From the NCBI RefSeq assembly GCF_000203815.1, contig NW_004457690.1, positions 186,001 through 250,000 of the forward strand: a DNA stretch of 64,000 nucleotides, read 5' to 3'. The stretch is from Cavenderia fasciculata (taxonomy: Eukaryota > Evosea > Eumycetozoa > Acytosteliales > Cavenderiaceae). The notes under the pieces are model-generated. The model was given only the letters and a program-made list of their open reading frames with translations, did not search any database and had not been told where the DNA came from. Made by a program: the position numbers and the translations under genes. Positions 13,535 through 25,265 of the stretch are shown in pieces (position 1 is the first letter of the stretch; each line of letters opens with the position of its first letter).

Positions 13535-13714
13535 TAAAGGATTTTAGATTAAATATTGATGGTTGGTATAAACCGGAACTTTTGTTTCTATTTTTGTTGT
13601 TCTTGTTGTTGTTGTTGTTGGATGGTCAATCATACTTCGAGCAGAAACCAATAAAGAATAGTGTTGAACAAGTATACATAAAAGTATCGAGAGATACAAA
13701 TTGATAAATCTCAT
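10797..13714 (-). CDS. Secreted PA14 plus Dictyostelium Cys-repeat protein (PSI/prestalk matrix type), 861 aa
   Basis: Exons: 13714-13636, 13455-13073, 12993-12862 and 12788-10797. Exon 1 encodes a signal peptide ([20 protein letters not shown]...). Joining at GTATGA (13635) gives [15 protein letters not shown], the start of a PA14/fibro-slime domain (about 27-195), with [21 protein letters not shown] near its end. The rest is a long run of about 24-residue Cys-rich units of the form C-N4-C-DxxPCT-x-D-x-C (for example [24 protein letters not shown]), typical of EcmA/EcmB and PSI proteins. A Thr/Gly-rich stretch ([15 protein letters not shown]) separates two repeat blocks. Family members are secreted extracellular-matrix proteins or prespore-inducing factors in dictyostelid development. 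Intron 1 holds an ATA microsatellite. Confidence 0.85.
13463..13532. repeat. ATA trinucleotide microsatellite
   Basis: About 23 copies of a pure trinucleotide run lie in the first intron of the PA14/Cys-repeat gene, just before the acceptor on the minus strand. Confidence 0.9.
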
Positions 13715-14677
13715 ATCTCTTATCTCTTCTCTTTCTTGTTATTATTATTATTCTTCTGGTTGTTTTTTTTTTTTTCTTTGGAAAAAGAAAGACTAGTCTT
13801 AAATTCTAAATGATATATTTTTTTGATAATGTTAAATTATTTGTGAACAATATATATCAGATATAAAAATAATAATAATAATTCCGTAGTGATTGTGATC
13901 AATCCTCTGTTATCGATTATTATTACTTCTGTCAGAGTGAGTGGAGTAAGTGAGTGATAAAGTATTCTTTCCACATCTCACTCCTCTCCTGCACTCATCA
14001 ACACCCATCCATACATCTGATTCTTCACAATTGATGTTGTTGATGTTGTTGTTGGTTGTAAGTAGAGAGTGTAGTGTAGAAACAACAATGTTTCATATGA
14101 ATCAATGCACAATTGAGGGGGTAGTGCATCAATGATTTCATTCCTAGTCGCAAATAGGGGTGTATGCAAAAAAATGAAAGATGTGTGCTCAAAGGCATAT
14201 GATCACATTATTGTGATGACGATGGGGGGTAAAAAGGATTACATTGACAATGATCGTTGCATATTGAGTAGTATTGGAAAACGACAGATGAGAGATAGGT
14301 GGGTTTGGTTTACTAGTGATAGATATAGTAGTAATTGTATCCAATTTTAATTATGTTTTTTGAATGAAGGGATGGAGGGATTTTTAGAACAACAGTTTGA
14401 TTGTTTTACTCTGATTCCATTTTAATACCTAGAGGCAATTTAATAATATTATTGTCATTACGGAGGGTGTTTGTTTGTTTGTAGAGCCATTTTTGATTCT
14501 GATTGTATTTTTACTATTGTTATGTACTAAAAAAAAAAAATTGATGGATCAACTTCACTCACGGGTACAAAGATACTATACGTATACTGTTTGAACGTGG
14601 TGATTTGATTACAATTATTGCCATTGTTTATTATTATTATTCATCATTATTATTATCATTCATTATTATTAAATTTT
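13715..14677. other. Intergenic region between PA14 gene 5' end and PIP kinase 3' end
   Basis: This is non-coding, and its left part should hold the promoter of the PA14/Cys-repeat gene. It contains GTT and ATT runs and a small stem ATCACA-TTAT-TGTGAT near 14203. The frames seen here lack splice context and family signal. Confidence 0.6.
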
Positions 14678-16287
14678 TTAATCTTGTTGAACCTTCCACC
14701 CAGTGATTTTATGTACAAATTGTTTGAATCTCTTGTTATAGGTTGAGGGATCAACAGCAGACATACTGTCCTTGGTATCATACATGGTTGCTTTGTAAGT
14801 GTGCTCGAGTTGTTTCTTGATTCCATATGTCGTCAGCATATCGATGATGGCAACATAATATATTCTGTCATAGAGCTCTCCATTTGCCGTACGTGATACC
14901 ATTCCGCCTTCTTCTCTCTTGAATATTGACCCTTTATCGTCTTGACGTGAATCAACCTTTTTACCATTTAAATAACGGATTCCTAATAATAAACTATAAT
15001 CCATACAAACATTTTTTTCCAAAAACTAAAAATAGATAAGCAAAATAGAAATAATATTAATTATTTAAAGTTTCAAGTGATTCTACTCCATATTTTTGTT
15101 TCTGTACATACGTTACAATCAGTTTCAATTTGTTTAAAGAATTTAGATTTCATATCATCTGAAATAAATATACGTGTACAAAAATCCAAATCCATAAGGA
15201 CAGTCTTTCCAGACTCTGCTTTTCGATGCAGAGTACTACCTTTGAGATCATAGATTTCATCCATTGATTTCTCTTCAAAAATATTTTCCATTACTACAAA
15301 ATGAGTACTTTTCATCTTTGTTGGTGAAATATGATGCAATCCATAATATCTTAATAAAATTGAATCCTTATTTTGTGATAAATGCTAAAAACAAAACAAA
15401 AGAAAATAAATAAATATTAATATTTATAAATAAATATGTTTTCTAAAATACTATTTCCTTTTCTTTGACATACAAAATAATAATTTGTTAAAATATTTCT
15501 TAAATGTTCAAATTCAGCAGATGTGATTGTTTTGATTAAATATTTTTTATCACCAGTAAAATAGAAATAAGAGTTACTTCTGCCGGCGGTAGGAACCTCT
15601 GTGAGAGGGTCTCGAGTGAGAGAGATCATAAAGTCAGCGGAATTGACTCCTGCCAACTCTCTAATCTTTCTAAATACCTTGGGACCATAGTCTACAAATT
15701 TATATGATACAGATGTCTTGTTGCCTGCGCCATCCTTTTCCCTTGACGAAACGCTTTGTGATTCGCTGGCTGTGAAATCTTCAATGCAAAGATCGGTCAC
15801 GGCCGCTGCCGATGTCTTGCCCAGACTGTAGAGCAGGGCATTTGAGATTGCGTGTACGAGCTCATAGCTACGATGTGATTCCGTTACCACGGTTGGTGAA
15901 ACACTAATGTGATTGTTGGGTTGACTCTGGTTCTGTGCGTTGAGTGTGTCAATCACCTCTTGAATCGCACCAATCCATTCGTAAGAGTCGCGCTCAATGT
16001 CGGACGAGTAGCTGAGCAGATAGAATGTCTTTCGCGTCGCATGCGCAATCTTGAAGCAAAACGCCTTTTTCGTCTCTGTGTCTGCCAACTCGATCGAGCA
16101 TTGCTCCAACGGTATAGAGTTTAGTTGCTGACCTCCCTTTTCTCGATAGTATTCGAGACAAGTATCGGTCAATATAAAATATCTTGGTAACCAATTCTTA
16201 CGAAGATGTCCCTGTTTGTTTAATGTTCCTTCTTTAACAATTCGATTACTTGGTGTTGAATGATATATAATTTCTCCACCATCATCA

Positions 16288-16331
<44 letters not shown>

Positions 16332-17270
16332 GATACTAATATTATTAATACTACCACCAGGAGTTGAAGTCTGTAAATTAAGACTACTATTTAAACTGTT
16401 GATTTGTTGTTGATGTGCTTGTTGTTGAACTGCTTGTTGTTGTTGATTATTATGAACAGTTAATTTAAACTTACTCCACCACTATTAAATATAGATATAT
16501 ATATATATTAGTCAACATATATTATAATTAGTCTATTAATAGATTTGAGCTATACTTACACCACCACTATTAGATCCATCTTCTGTAGAATTACCTAGAT
16601 TTGGACTATTGTTTCCACTGCTTGCATTAGAGTTTACACTATCAGACGATATTGAAATGGTTGATAGATTGGTGGTTGCAAGTTTAGTGGAATCGGTCAT
16701 AGACGATTCTTTGGATGAAGGAGGAGAGCTTTGAAGCATTAGATTCTCTTGACTTGAATGTTCTTTACTCAATGTCTTTAAATCTATTTGTAGTTGTTGT
16801 GGTTTGGATGCTCTCCAAGTAGTCGTACCGGTACCAGTCGATGTAGTTGTAGGTGAACCACCTCTTGGTGTTATAGGTGGTGTTGTTGTTGTAGTTGCTG
16901 TATTATTATTATTAGTTGTTGATGTTGTTTCTATTTTATCATTAGTACTACTATTATTATCATTGTCATTGGTTATAACTATAGTTGCTGTAGTTGCTGT
17001 TGAATTAACCTCTTCCTCTTTTTCTTTTTCTTCTTCCTCTTCCTCTTCTTCTTGTTGTTGTTGTTGTTGTTGTTCTTCTTCCTCGGTAACAGTAGTAGTA
17101 ATAATAGTATTACTTTCAACAATAAATGTCTCTTCTTGTACTTGTTCTTCTTTTTGTTGACTACTAGTACTATTTAAAGAGGAAGAGTTATCATTATTGA
17201 CTGTGGTTGTTATTGTTATTGATTCTTCCTCTGATGATGATGATGATGATAAGGGTTCGACGTCGTCCAT
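14678..17270 (-). CDS. Phosphatidylinositol phosphate kinase with N-terminal PH domain, 779 aa
   Basis: Exons 17270-16560, 16481-15474, 15384-15112 and 15025-14678, all phase 0. Residues 1-310 are low complexity (Ser, Glu, Gln, Thr and Asn runs). A PH domain follows (about 318-420: VKEGTLNKQG, WLPRYFILTDTCLEYY, ending YEWIGAIQEVIDTL). The PIPK catalytic domain occupies about 445-779. It contains FRKIRELAGV, YFYFTGDKKYLIKTI with the ATP-binding Lys, NIFEEKSMDEIYDLKGS, CMDYSLLLGIR and the metal-binding YYVAIIDMLTTYG. These signatures are intact, so it should be an active lipid kinase making PI(4,5)P2 or a related phosphoinositide at membranes. Type I versus type II substrate use cannot be settled by eye; the specificity segment near SAVDPSTYNKRFKQF resembles type I. 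Fusion of a PH domain to PIPK is unusual compared with animal enzymes. Confidence 0.88.
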
Positions 17271-17814
17271 TTTAACAAGTGTAACAGTTGTTATTGTTGT
17301 TTGTCAATAATAATAATAATATCAAAGACCTCCTATGCAATCTATTCTCGAGATGTGTGGTGGGTAGACTGACTTGACTTGGGGTTGTCTCTTTGTCTGC
17401 GATAGTATACTGTTGTTTGTTTGTTTGTTTGTTGACTTGTGCGATACAAAGATATAAGAAGTGAGTTAAGCTATGGTTTAGAGTGCCCTCAAACGTCGAC
17501 GCCACCCAACTTTTGTGGAAAGGAAGAAAAGTGCTACCAATCACATGTGATTTTTTGCAAAGAAAGAGTTAAAACTTTGAGTCAAAGCTTGGAAAAATCA
17601 AGATATTGCGAGCAATAGTTTATTTATAGAAATGAAATAAGTATTTATATCTTTTGATTTGAATGAATGATATGAACTCTTTATTATTATTATTTATTTT
17701 TATATTAAAAAAGGTCTCATTTACTAGTAAAATGGACGAGTATAAAAATAAGAGTATATTTTGAGTCATGATTCATTTAATTTTACTTTGCACTCTCTTT
17801 TCATAATAATAATA
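17271..17814. other. Divergent promoter region
   Basis: Non-coding DNA between the PIP kinase (-) and the BSD gene (+). It has a GTTT run near 17410-17432 and A/T-rich flanks. Nothing else is supported. Confidence 0.6.
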
Positions 17815-19287
17815 ATGGACAAAGATAAAGATAAAGAGGAAGATATAGGAAATAGTAGTAGTGGTGTTGGTGGTAGTTCATCAACAGCACCAACATCTAC
17901 ATCATCATGGTACTTGTCTAATTAGTATTAAAGATATATAATGATTGATTAAAGGGATTAGTTATAACTAATATTAGTTGTTGTTCATATTAAGGGGATT
18001 CTGGGGATTTACAGCACCAACGTTTTCAACAGAGTCTATTACAAGTGGTCTATCTAATCTAAGTAGTACGTTTAATACAGATGCCATTACAAGTGGATTA
18101 AACAGTCTGGGTGCATCGATTCAACAGATGAATATAGTAGAGACGATCAAGAAAACCTCTGATCAAGTGGTTGCAATCTATAAAGAGGATTTACAAGAGT
18201 TTTCAAATTCAATCATCTCTGACACTTCAACTATGGTTCAATCTCAGATAAACAATGTAAAATCAAATCTATCACCTATGCTTGGCAATGATCAACAAGA
18301 AGAACAACAAGACGAACAATTAAACAACAATAATAATAATAATATTACAAGTACAACATCTACCAATAGTTTACTTTCACCAAATCTATTTAAAGGTATT
18401 TCATTCTTTGCACCTGATCCATCAAATGCAGAGGATTATGAACAATGGTGTAAATCATTTGATCTAGATAGTCGTTCATTTGAAATTACAAATATTATTG
18501 CTGGAAATGAAACTATTAAATCTTTATATTCAAAATATGGTATGTTCAAAGATATATATATTAGATAATTCAAACCACTTATAACTAATAATAATTATTA
18601 TAAATAGTACCATCAGAAATGAATCATGAAGCATTTTGGTATAAATACTTTTATAAACAATATAAACTTCAAAAAGAAGAAGAAAGAAGATTAATTTTAT
18701 TAAAAGGTTTGGTTACATCAAAGAGAGAGAAAGAAGAGTTTATTGAAATATTAACCAACAACAACTACTATTTTTAATATTATTACAGAGGCAACCAAAG
18801 AAGAGGAAATTGGATGGGATGATGATGAAATTACATTTGATCAACAAGATCACTTGAACAACAATAATAATAATAATAATATTACTCAATCAGAAATGGA
18901 AATTAAAAAAGAGGAAATAGAATCTGGATCAATTATTCCAAATATTATTGTTGGTGAGGATGATGATGACCAACATCAAGAATCAATTGATAGTGATGAA
19001 GAATTGGATAGAGAAATACAACAAAAATATCTTGAAGAGGAACAAGAAAGACAATTAAAATTAAAGATTAAACAAGATGTATGTATCACCTTTATTAGAA
19101 TTGGATATATTGGGGTGGGCACACGGTTGATTAATAGTGTTTGTTGGACCAGTCCTATCATTATTTTTTTCTAATTATTATTATTATTCGTTAACAGGAA
19201 AAATCAAATGGGACAATCTCTACACCCAACAAGGCGAATATAAGTTTGATCGAGCAAGACGAAGAGGAAGTATTCGAATGGGATTAA
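17815..19287 (+). CDS. BSD-domain protein (SYAP1-like), 372 aa
   Basis: Exons 17815-17909, 17995-18539, 18608-18706, 18789-19078 and 19198-19287, phase-consistent; the third intron uses a GTTTGG donor. The N-terminal half is amphipathic and Ser/Thr-rich, with WGFWGFTAP and helical repeats of the type seen before BSD domains. The BSD domain is about 175-245: FAPDPSNAEDYEQWCKSFDL, then VPSEMNHEAFWYKYFYKQYKL with the invariant F-W pair. The tail carries WDDDE and ends EEEVFEWD, an acidic Trp motif common in this family. BSD proteins of this type (SYAP1/DOS2-like) act in signalling or membrane traffic. A specific role is not evident here. Confidence 0.8.
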
Positions 19288-20243
19288 TGGATGTTGTCAT
19301 TCAAAAAAGAAAAATAAATGTATTTAGTTCACACACAAACAATGAAGTCATATCTTTGCAAAGATACCATATATTCATCCAACCAATCCATCATCACTTG
19401 GCAACTGTCATTTAAAACAACAAACAACCAAGAATTGTTAACCTTCCATATTAATATTAAAAAATTATCTATTATCTAATGAACAAGAGAAAATTTAGGG
19501 TTAAATAATAATAATTTAATTGATTGTACTACATCCCCCAAAAGTTATAACTTCCATTTATATACATACTGGTAGAAAAGTATGATATCATACCCCCTAC
19601 TCTATGCAATGCTGACTCGAAAGAAGTTGGGGTGTGAATCCAAAAACCCGACCCCCTATCCAACACTGTGACCCCCCCCACCCCCCACAGTTTAAAGTAT
19701 AATTAATTTGTTTATGTCCCATCAGATCAACAAATAGATAGCATAGACATACAATCAACAATTTAAAAAAGCATATGAACAAGTAAAATACAACCATAGA
19801 AATTATCGATAAATTAACCTAAAGGTAATAATAATAACAAATATTGTTACATCACTAAAACAAGTGAACCAGTGATCTGTCACTATCGTTGTTGTTGTTG
19901 CTGTTTTCAATTTCATCCACCACCCCCCACAATTAATTTCATTTAGGACACTATGCAACGTAGGTCGACCCATCTCAAATATATGCTCGGTCCATTTTTT
20001 ATTTATATATTCACCAATCTATAATTCCCATCATTATCATCATCATCACCACACTCTTAATTAGCTGTTATTATCATCATAATCTTTTAGTTGAACAAGA
20101 CAAGAATACTAATTTTACTTTTATGTAATTATAAATTATTTAGAATCACTTTTTAGGTTGTGTCCCCAAACTTTTTTTTTCTTTTTCTTCACAAAACATT
20201 ATTATTTATTTAATAATTTAATTTTAATGTTAAAAAAGTAGTA
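19288..20243. other. Intergenic region with C-rich tract
   Basis: Non-coding DNA between two plus-strand genes. It contains a nearly pure C run (19672-19686), which is unusual in this A/T-rich sequence, and CAT repeats near 20030-20055. No gene is supported. Confidence 0.6.
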
Positions 20244-21802
20244 ATGATTTTAGATATTATTCAAAGATATTTGGTTGAAATTCCAAATACCAATGATATT
20301 ATAGATAGTCAAAGTTATAGTCAGAGTAGTGGAATAGGTACAATATCAAATGGAGAAAGTTTGGCACCATTTAATTGTACAGAAGAATTACTTGCATCAC
20401 CATCATATTCTAGAGTAGATCCATGTGGAATGCATGGAAAATGTCAACAAGATTCTTGTATATGCATGCCATTTTGGTTGGGAGAGACTTGCACAATATC
20501 ATTTAAAGACCAATTGGGTAATTTATTTCTTTTTTGGAGAGTAGTTTTTGCAATCATTTATGGAACATTATTTTTTTATATTGCCGGCAAAATGATATTC
20601 GATCAATATCATCGATTCGTTCATCGCATGTCATTAAAAATGACAAGTTATTTATTATTATCTTTGGCTTGTTTATGTAAGTAGTATAAAAGTACAAACA
20701 AATTTAACAACCAATCAAACTCTTATTCTTACTTTTTTTAAATATAGCAAGAGTAGTTTATTTATCATTGGATCCTTGGAAACAATTAGGAAATGTATCA
20801 AGTATTGTTGTAGAAATATTAGGAGGTTTTGGTATTTGGTTTGTTTTTAGTGGTTTTTTAATAGTTTTATTATATTGGTATGTAAACAAAACAAAACAAA
20901 ACAAAACAAAAAAAGAACAAGATTTGTAATTTACAATTTATTTATTTATTTGTTTTGTTTTTTTAATTTTTTTTTAGGATTGGATTATATCATAATGTAT
21001 TTATAATTAGAAATACATTATTTGTTCCAATGACAAAATGGATGTTTGTTGGGATTGATGGTGTATGGTTTGCAATAGAGATATCAATTAGAATTGTTTA
21101 TGGGTTACAACTACCTCAGGTATTTTATAGTATTACCATTGACGCCCTTGAAATGTTTTACAATTGTTTTGTTGCACTTGTGTGTCTGGGCTTTTCCTTT
21201 TCATTTATGATCTATGGTGCCCTTATTTTTATTCGAATTAGAAAAGCTCCATTTTTAAAAAAAACAAAAGAAAAGGCTGTTAGAAAGGTAAATACAAATA
21301 CAAATTAATTAATTACATTGTTTTTAAAAAAATATTAATAATATTAATATTTATTTCAATTATTTAGTTAACATTTATAATTACTATATTATCATGGACA
21401 TTTTTATTTGGAGTTGTTTGTATAATTATATTAACAGCTAAACAGGCATACAAAACACCTTATGGTGCATTGTTGGCCAATAGTACTCAATTCATTTTTG
21501 AGATTGCACTGATATTTGAAATGTTTGTCATTATGCGCGATGATACAACTTCCAAGTTTTCAACCTATATCAAAGATCGTCATGCCAAAAAAGGTAAACA
21601 TCATCATCGTCATCACCACGGCGACGACACTGATACAACTAAAACAACAGAAGAAAAGGAAAAGAAAAAGAAAAACAAGGATAAGGATCAAAAAGAAAAG
21701 GTGGCATATGAAAAGAATCAACAAGTTGGAAATCAACAACAACAACAACAAGTTGAAATTAAAAAAGATATTAATATCAATTGTGGAATACTCAATGTAT
21801 AA
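20244..21802 (+). CDS. EGF-like plus multipass (7TM, THH1/TOM1-like) membrane protein, 435 aa
   Basis: Exons 20244-20676, 20748-20877, 20978-21287 and 21368-21802, all in phase. The extracellular N-terminus lacks a clear signal peptide but has an EGF-like Cys cluster (DPCGMHGKCQQDSCICMPFW). About seven hydrophobic segments follow (FLFWRVVFAIIYGTLFFYI; MTSYLLLSLACL; IVVEILGGFGIWFVFSGFLI; MFVGIDGVWFAIEISI; MFYNCFVALVCLGFSFSF; TFIITILSWTFLFGVVCIII; FIFEIALIFEMFVIM). Motifs such as SRVVYLSLDPW after TM2 resemble the THH1/TOM1/TOM3 group of 7TM proteins. The cytoplasmic tail is His- and Lys-rich, with a poly-Gln run. The ligand and function are unknown; receptor or scaffold roles are inference. 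Confidence 0.75.
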
Positions 21803-21930
21803 ATCATATTTATTTAATTTATTTAAAATTATTTATTTATTTATTTATTTAATAAATTGTACAGGTACCAACCAACTCTCTTCCCTTTTTTTTTTTTTGG
21901 GAGAGAGAGAGAGGGTACGTTTTTGTTTTT

Positions 21931-22328
21931 TTAAAATATATTAACAGTATGATGACATGGATATCTATCCTCATGCTTACTTCTATCTTGTCCACAACCA
22001 TAACAAAATCTTTGACCACACACGCACGTCATGTCATGACATCCTCCATTCTTTTCGATGATGAGATTGCAAGTGGGACAGGTTCTAGTATTATATCTGA
22101 TAAACTCTCGAGTGAGTTTATCCAATGCTTTTTGCGTGGTCCAGTGTTCGGTACTAATCCATCTTCTGTTCATCCAAAATGGACGTACTCTACGACTTGG
22201 AGATGGAACATAATGTTTAAGTGGTTTGTCTTGACCATCATCAACAACTGTTAAATTGCTAAGATATTCTTTTACTTCGACCCTAAAATAAATAGAAAGA
22301 TAGGATTAATAAATGGTAGATTATTTTC

Positions 22329-22359
<31 letters not shown>

Positions 22360-23157
22360 TTATAGTTTAGAGTTACCATTCTTCACAAGTCATTTCATAA
22401 TGAGAAGGTTCACGACACTTGAGACAAGTTGAGTATCCATCTTCAAGACAAATAATATCGGTAGCACCTGGATGAATAATCATTGCATTCTTGCAATCTG
22501 GGAACGAACAGTATCTTACATTTACATCCTTTTCAATATGAACCTTTAACAAAAGTTGATCATATTTCTCAAACAATGGTTTATTATCTGATAGGATTTG
22601 TTTTGCCTAAATTAAATTAAATCAATTGATGGAAAGTCAATAAACTATCATTATTATTATTATTATTATTTGATTTGTGTACATACTTCATCATAAGAGA
22701 TAATTTTCTTACAAGTAGTTTGAGGACATTTAACATTTGGAAAACCAGAATTGATTTGGTATTCATAGTTTTGTTTGACACAGTCAAGACAGAAACGATG
22801 TTCACATTCATCCATAATATAGAATTCACCAATGAGATTGTCACAATAACATATACTACAAGTATGTTGTTTCTTTTCATTGACTTGACTGTTGGTCTCA
22901 TCATTCTCTTTGTTTAACAACTCTAAAAGTAATCTTTCATTCTCTTGTTCTTCTCTTTTGAGTTCATCTTTGAATTGTTGTCCAATATCTTGAATATTAG
23001 CAGCATTATCATCATTACTATCACCATCATGTGATGATGTTAATAGATGATTGATTGAAGCTTCTACATCATTGTTGTGATTCTTCAATACTGTTGTTGC
23101 TTTATCAATCGATAAACTTGGGAATAAATCTTGTAATTGACTAATTAAATCCTCCAT
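21931..23157 (-). CDS. CUE-RBR E3 ubiquitin-protein ligase, 350 aa
   Basis: Exons 23157-22687, 22606-22377 and 22282-21931, in phase. Residues 1-40 form a CUE-like ubiquitin-binding helix bundle (ISQLQDLFPSLSIDKATTVLKN). A charged linker follows, then RING1 (about 100-160; CSICYCDN, CEHRFCLDCV), an IBR (about 180-232; YCSFPDCKNAMI, CLKC) and RING2/Rcat (about 302-340; CPTCNLIIEKNGGCHDMTC). Cys315 in NGGC aligns with the catalytic Cys of parkin-type RBR ligases, so thioester transfer should work. It probably ubiquitinates cytosolic targets after taking ubiquitin from an E2; substrates are unknown. The compact size and CUE module differ from Ariadne and parkin. Confidence 0.85.
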
Positions 23158-23679
23158 TTCTTTCTTTCTTTTCTTTTCTTTTAAATTATATGCTACATTA
23201 AAAAAGAGATAATAACTGACTTGATAATAGATTTCAATTGTGTCATTGTTTTTAATATATTCTTTGATCCTTGCTCAATCGATGGCGACAAGAAGAAAAA
23301 GGCAAGATTTAAAAAAGAAATAATTTTATGAGCATTATCAGTGGAGAATCAAACTCTTTTCCTTTCTTCATTATCAAGGATGGTGTACCACCATCATCTG
23401 CTACGACGACTATTACTACTACTAATAATAATTATTATTTTGAGATATTCACACTAACATATATGTTAAATGTTTGAGTATTTGTATAATTAATGTAAAA
23501 TACCCCTTTTATCACATGATGAGCTTTCGTTCAAAAAAAAAAAAAGAAACTAAAAAAAAATACAAAAAAATGGTCTTCATTGTGTGAGGAGTGCAATCAT
23601 TCGTTTTTATAGTCATATGAGTAGAGAGTGATCACATTTGCTTGTACTACAAGGGCAGTCTCAAGATTAAGTAATCATC
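23158..23679. other. Divergent promoter region
   Basis: Non-coding DNA between the RBR ligase (-) and the mitochondrial TPR gene (+). It is A/T-rich, with poly-A runs near 23535-23570. No other feature was found. Confidence 0.6.
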
Positions 23680-25200
23680 ATGTTACAATCATTAGTTAGA
23701 TCAACCACAAAGAGTGCACTCAAGAGAGTTGCCTATATCAACAACAGTAGATCATTTGCAACAAAGAAAGCTTCAATCTCTTCTACTACACCAAAGACAG
23801 AAAAGGAAATCGATCAAGAGAATGCAGAATCTAAGATATATACATTTGAAGAAGCTATTCTTCTCAAAGCTTCAAATGAAAAGTCAAGCAATGAATGGTT
23901 GGCCAATGACAGCGTTAGCACTATAGAGTAAATATAGACACAGATCTGATTGATCAATCAATCATTAGTATTAACATTGATTAATTAATCATTCATTCAT
24001 TCATCATTAAAAAAGAAAACATTTAAATGATATCAATAAGAAGTTATCAGACTTTTACACATTAAAAAAGGAAACAATCGATATTCAAGTCAAGAAACCA
24101 ACACAAGTATCTGTAGCCGAGAAATGTCTCAATCTTGTCAATAGAGCTGAAATGTTTCTTGAAACTAGAGAGTTTGAAAAGGCAGAGACTCTTTTACTTG
24201 GTGCTCAAAGATTAATTGGTGAAGAATCTTCTTTGGTCAAGGGTTATATTACCTCTCATTTGGCTACCATTTCTCATGAAAAGGTATGATTTGATATGAT
24301 GATCACAAACAAACAAACAAACAAACAAACAACACAAGAGTGTGAAATCTAACATCCATCCTTCTTTTCTTTCTTTCTTTCTTTAGCATCAATATGAAAG
24401 TGCTAAAAACTATTATGAAGAATCAATTAAACTTTTGGAAAGTGAATCAGACAATAATTTCTATGGATCTACTTTATTAAACTATGCAGATTTGTTGTCA
24501 TGTACCGATAGAATGGAAGAATCAGTTGATAGTGTTAGAAAGGCAATTTCATTATTCCAAAGGTAACCCAACAAAAAACAATCAAACAAATGTATTATAG
24601 ATTTTAATTCTTTTTTCTATTCTATTTAGTTCAACAATTAAATCAACAGATGAAAGAATATATTTTGCTCAACATAACTTGTCGGCATTACTTTGTCACC
24701 AAGGTAAATTTGATGAAGCTGTTGAATTGAGTAAATCGGCATTCAACGGATTCCAAAGATCATTTGGCAATGACAATGAAATGGTGAGAGCAGCTGCCAC
24801 CAACTTGGCACAAATCTACAAACAATTGAAAATGACCAATGAATTGGAGCAACTCGACAGCGTATTTGCCAACCAACAAGACATTGCTCAAGAGATTGTC
24901 GACTCGTTTGAAACCTCTTCAAAGGATATCGATCACATCAACCTCTCTGAACTCGGCAAGACCTGGTCCGAACAAGGTCACCAACGTGCCTTTGATATCA
25001 GTGGTTTCCATAAATCATCTACCACTTCCAAGCGTCAACTCGGTGCCTTCTTCCGTGAAATGAACAAACAAAATATCACAATGGGTTTGGAAACATTTGA
25101 TCTATTAAATAATGAAATCTCCTCTCTAGATTATGCTGCTGATCGTATCGGCGAATGGCAACCACGTACCTACAATTCTTTACCAAATCATCTTCAATAA
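23680..25200 (+). CDS. Mitochondrial TPR-repeat protein, 420 aa
   Basis: Exons 23680-23927, 24016-24283, 24387-24562 and 24630-25200, phase-consistent. The N-terminus is a clear mitochondrial presequence (MLQSLVRSTTKSALKRVAYINNSRSFATKK: Arg/Lys/Ser-rich, no acids). From about residue 105 there are helical repeats of TPR type (CLNLVNRAEMFLETREFEKA; YESAKNYYEESIKLL; YFAQHNLSALLCHQGKFDEA; RAAATNLAQIYKQL). The C-terminal 100 residues (DFETSS...GEWQPRTYNSLPNHLQ) are not TPR and have no recognised match. A scaffold or assembly role in the mitochondrial matrix is likely, but the partner is unknown. Confidence 0.75.
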
Positions 25201-25265
25201 ATTAAAAAATAAAATAATACTTATAATAACAAAAAAAAGAAATAATCAAATATTTATTTATTTAT

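Noticed and set aside
13950-14350. Short plus- and minus-strand frames before the PA14 gene
   Set aside because: No domain signal, and they lie in the expected promoter region.
21098-21106. Reverse-strand DUSE-like word TTATGGGTT
   Set aside because: It lies inside a conserved membrane-helix coding exon with no RNA-like structure at the proper distance.
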